Shown here: positions 5,895 through 6,399 of the stretch, one piece after another
How the letters are laid out: every line of letters starts with the position of its first letter
Numbering within the stretch: position 1 is the stretch's first letter
Assembly: GCA_964455335.1 (NCBI GenBank)
Contig: CAYVVW010000117.1
Span: 1-6,399 of the forward strand
Reading direction: 5' to 3'
DNA from: Marvinbryantia sp964455335
GTDB taxonomy: Bacteria > Bacillota > Clostridia > Lachnospirales > Lachnospiraceae
DNA length: 6,399 nt
Translations under genes and position numbers: made by a program
Notes under the pieces: model-generated
The model's database searches: none
The model's input: the letters and a program-made list of their open reading frames with translations, nothing else
What the model was told of the DNA's origin: nothing

Positions 5895-6399
5895 TTGTTA
5901 GAGATCATGTCAAACGAAGCGGAATCCGCTGCGAAGATTATTGTGATTGGTGTCGGCGGAGCGGGGAATAATGCGGTGAACCGCATGGTGGACGAAGGGA
6001 TCGCCGGCGTGGAATTTATCGGGATCAATACCGACAAGCAGGCATTGGATCTGTGCAGGGCGCCGCATACCATCCAGATCGGCGAAAAGGTGACAAAAGG
6101 ACTCGGCGCGGGGGCGAAGCCCCAGGTCGGCCAGCAGGCCGCGGAGGAGAGCGCGGAGGACATCAAGCAGGCCATCCAGGGCGCGGACATGGTCTTTGTG
6201 ACTTGCGGCATGGGCGGCGGCACGGGCACGGGGGCGACCCCCGTGGTTGCGGGGCTGGCGAAGTCGATGGGGATTCTCACCGTGGGCGTGGTCACGAAGC
6301 CGTTTCGTTTTGAGGCGAAAACGCGCATGAACAACGCGCTTGCGGGCATCGAAAAGCTGAAAGAGAATGTGGACACGCTGATCGTCATCCCGAATGACA
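5895..6399 (+). CDS. ftsZ: Cell division protein FtsZ, 3' partial, TTG start
   Basis: Tubulin-like GTPase that polymerises into the cytoplasmic Z-ring and recruits the divisome. Only the first 168 codons are inside the window; the frame is open at the end, where it reads LIVIPND, a conserved FtsZ segment. Visible motifs are the nucleotide-binding GVGGAGNNAVNRM (19-31), FIGINTDKQAL (41-51), GLGAGAKPQVG (69-79) and the tubulin signature GGGTGTG (107-113) in a TCGMGGGTGTGATP context, followed by KPFRFEAKTR (135-144). The start is TTG at 5895, giving a short LEIMSNEAESAAK leader before the first beta strand, as in related clostridial FtsZ proteins. A full consensus ribosome binding site at 7 nt supports it. 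There is no ftsA upstream; ftsQ is the direct neighbour, 120 nt away, and the gap holds a promoter and a leader hairpin. The missing C-terminal half would hold the T7 catalytic loop and the FtsA/SepF-binding tail. Confidence 0.97.
   Translation, partial: MLEIMSNEAESAAKIIVIGVGGAGNNAVNRMVDEGIAGVEFIGINTDKQALDLCRAPHTIQIGEKVTKGLGAGAKPQVGQQAAEESAEDIKQAIQGADMVFVTCGMGGGTGTGATPVVAGLAKSMGILTVGVVTKPFRFEAKTRMNNALAGIEKLKENVDTLIVIPND

Noticed and set aside
6053..6313. Gly/Arg-rich plus-strand frame inside ftsZ
   Set aside because: It is a frame-shifted reading of the glycine-rich FtsZ nucleotide-binding region.
5813..6388. Minus-strand open frame of 191 codons opposite ftsZ
   Set aside because: It overlaps the ftsZ promoter, leader and conserved GTPase coding region. 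The product is a Pro/Ser/Ala-rich mirror of FtsZ codons.

Overview
The window is a stretch of the division and cell-wall (dcw) gene cluster of a Gram-positive Clostridia, most likely a Lachnospiraceae-like member of the Bacillota. All five genes lie on the + strand in this order: class B penicillin-binding protein (5' end outside the window), mraY, murD, ftsQ/divIB, ftsZ (3' end outside the window). The assignment rests on gene order, a FtsQ/DivIB protein with a single POTRA domain, the FtsZ N-terminus starting at a TTG codon, strong AGGAGG-type ribosome binding sites and GC-rich coding sequence with AT-rich promoter gaps. This is inference from sequence reading, not a database match.

Layout. 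Positions 1-2117 hold a monofunctional transpeptidase with a membrane anchor, a dimerisation region, the SxxK/SxN/KTG triad and an acidic tail in place of PASTA domains. Positions 2118-2192 are an AT-rich gap with a good sigma-A-type promoter whose -10 box lies inside an imperfect inverted repeat. Positions 2193-3152 encode MraY. Positions 3153-3279 are a 127-nt gap with a hairpin followed by five T. Positions 3280-4659 encode MurD. Positions 4660-4730 are a GC-rich 71-nt gap with a 13-bp direct repeat that begins inside the murD end. Positions 4731-5774 encode FtsQ/DivIB with a long acidic tail. Positions 5775-5894 are an AT-rich leader with a promoter and a hairpin just before the ftsZ ribosome binding site. 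Positions 5895-6399 hold the first 168 codons of ftsZ, starting at TTG.

How the genes work together. MurD adds D-glutamate to the cytoplasmic muropeptide precursor. MraY moves the finished precursor onto the undecaprenyl lipid to make lipid I. The penicillin-binding protein cross-links the exported strands outside the membrane. FtsQ/DivIB is the bitopic scaffold of the divisome, and FtsZ forms the cytoplasmic ring that places the machinery at mid-cell.

This is a core housekeeping region and I see no mobile element, CRISPR array, tRNA, rRNA or unknown defence system. The points worth a second look are small: a similar acidic tail motif on the penicillin-binding protein and FtsQ, a shortened gene order lacking ftsW and murG between murD and ftsQ, a possible redox cysteine pair in the transpeptidase, and possible control elements in the mraY, murD and ftsZ leaders.
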